Source of the DNA: Acanthochromis polyacanthus | Taxonomy: Eukaryota; Chordata; Actinopteri; Pomacentridae | DNA length: 64,000 nucleotides | NCBI RefSeq assembly: GCF_021347895.1 | Contig: NC_067121.1 | Location: 37,311,974 to 37,375,973, forward strand | Reading direction: 5' to 3' | Part shown: positions 62,038 through 64,000 of the stretch, piece after piece | Layout: every line of letters starts with the position of its first letter | Position numbering within the stretch: the stretch's first letter is position 1 | Notes under the pieces: generated by a model | What the model was told of the DNA's origin: nothing | What the model saw: only the letters and a program-made list of their open reading frames with translations | Database searches by the model: none | Made by a program: the position numbers and the translations under genes

Positions 62038-64000
62038 TGCACACACATACATACAGTTTCTGAGTTAAGTCTCAGCAGTCAGTAGCAGGCAGAAAATGGG
62101 TACGTACAGTAGAGGCAGAGTGGAAAATGAGACCGTTTGCTGTCACAGGAGTTTTAATCCTCCTTGCAAAGCTGTAATACAAATCCTAAGCAGAGTGTGG
62201 TAGAATATTGCACCATTCTTAAAGTGGAAAAGATCCACTTCTTTTTTAGCACTGAACGGGGAGAAACCTATGTCAAACAAAACTATAGCGATGTATGTTT
62301 CATATATTGAATGAAGTGGTCTTGGACAGCGTTGCACTTCACATTGATATAATTAGTGGTGTGTCACAGGGGAATTGTAGGAGAGGGCTTACATCTTGGC
62401 TGTTAGATGGCCATATAGAGCATTAAAATGTAATGATTTGGTACAGATGATGCCTAATACCATCACAGACCAAGTCTAACAGTTGGCAGTGCATATAAAA
62501 GATGGCTGCTGTTGGCTGGACTCAGACCGTGTTACTTAAAAAAGACCATTTAATGCCATACTGTACACTTTTCTGCCTCAATTTTGGCTACAAATGGTTT
62601 ATAAATGGCAGCTGTTACATAATTAGATTTCCATTCATCCATGATCCATGTCATTACGTTTTTTTACTGGCAAGAAATGGAATCCAGTTGGTTGTAGTTT
62701 TTGTTTTCAAGTGTTTTTTTTTTTAACTTAGCTTTAGTCTTATTTTTGTTTATTTTATTTTTAAAATTAAAATAAGGGTCAACAGGTGTCTTCGCCAAAT
62801 TGTTTATTGATGAAATCACTGCAAGCATGTATGTGTGACTTTATCTTCTCTCAAGTATTGCAGCTTGTATTAGATGCACGTGTCACACGTGCACTATTGT
62901 GTTCACACCATCTTATGAGTGAAGCTTTAGAACAGTAAGCAGAACCTGAAAATAGTAATTATCCTTTAATTTAGGCTCTGTAGTCTGAGTTAAAGGTTTG
63001 AAAAGTGAAAAGTAAAAGTGGTGATCGGTACCCCAGAGTGAAGCATTTCAATGTTGATCAAAAAAAAAAATTAGTTCATGAGCCATATTTTTGTAGTTTT
63101 TGTGATTGACTTTTAAAGAGGCAACACCAACAGCATGCACCCCTCTGTTAGTAGCCCTGTGTTGTTTTGAAAGGCCACATATCAAACTGGTAGACTGCTT
63201 TTTTAGCTGACACATACTGCAACCTGGTAATTAAACTTTACCTTTGTGAGTCATAACAGTTGTTTGTTTTGTTGGCAGAGTAACACCTGTCTGTCTGATG
63301 TGTGACATCAGGGGCTGGCTCAATGTTCAGTAAAAGGTGTGCTTTTGCTTGTGCAAGTCAGATAGCAGCAAAAGCAGCTGTCATGTTAGCTGATCCTGGC
63401 TGAATTTAATGTGTGTGCTGTGATTTAGAATCACAGAAGACTTTTTCATGGTGCCCCTTTACCAGCTAAAGCTTTGTAGTGTAAGTATAAGGCTCCATCT
63501 GGTGGCATAAGCCGGTACTACAGCTAATTTGCATGGCGTGTGTATTATGTACGACATTGATTGGATTTAGACTTAGTGTTGACAGAATAGATACTAAAAA
63601 AATAAACAACTGATCGAATTAAGGGAAATATATAAAGGAGAACTGGTGATGGCACTGAACTGCAAAGTAGTAATTTTGGCTCCAGTGTGGGGACAGCATG
63701 CATAATAGATTAGATGCATCTGACGTCTTCAACATTATTTTCACATTGCTATTTGCTAGATTTACCTGATACATCAAGATTTGCCATATTGAACTGTGCA
63801 TATACTGAAAATAAAACTTTACCTAATGAAGTTAATCAGCTAATTTAACTCTGTTAAAAAAAAAGAACTTTTAAAAGTGAAAATGTGAGACGGATGAAAT
63901 AATTTCAGTGAATAAGCATAAATTAATAATCAAAGCAAGGACAGAAGGTTCAGGGAACACAACTATTTGTGCGTACACAATGCCATTCCATGACATCAAT

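Overview
The window looks like teleost fish nuclear DNA, probably percomorph. The evidence is one widely split vertebrate gene, (CA)n and (TATC)n microsatellites, and many interspersed repeats of types common in fish genomes: Tc1/mariner, piggyBac-type and hAT-type short elements, a tRNA-like-headed SINE, and L2/Rex-like LINE tails. I see no prokaryotic operon, CRISPR array, rRNA gene or functional tRNA gene. The species is an inference from repeat style only.

The one gene I can support is the 5' half of map4 (microtubule-associated protein 4), on the + strand. The start codon is at 6618. The first coding exon (6608-6807) carries the conserved MAP4 N-terminus: DLSLxDAL, then KRDFVASLE, then YDDKVGETV and YRPLLD. 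Four more exons follow at 33258-33344, 35331-35408, 37382-37621 and 43035-44300. All join in phase 1 and the last four are multiples of three, giving about 620 codons. The last is a 1266-base exon with a basic cluster, an acidic stretch and a long Ser/Thr/Pro/Ala-rich region. The microtubule-binding repeats are not visible and should lie beyond base 64000. A 78-base candidate exon (51328-51405) fits the phase pattern but is unproven.

By region: 1-6607 is 5' non-coding sequence with several short DNA transposons. 6808-33257 is a 26-kb intron packed with repeats. 33258-37621 holds three small exons. 37622-43034 is a largely unique, repeat-poor intron. 43035-44300 is the large exon. 44301-64000 is intronic and contains a young 1635-bp Tc1-like transposon (48421-50055), a strand-asymmetric polypyrimidine/polypurine tract (about 54050-54840), a GC-rich patch (about 56900-57420) and a long CA repeat.

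The most interesting non-coding content is the transposon layer. A low-copy family with TGGGTCAATATATAATTG-like ends occurs four times. A piggyBac-type element is nested inside a LINE 3' end. A hAT-type element has an exact 8-bp target duplication. A 790-bp element has perfect 24-bp terminal repeats. The Tc1 copy has 213-bp inverted repeats that still match almost completely and a transposase frame broken by a single stop codon. I found no viral or toxin gene.
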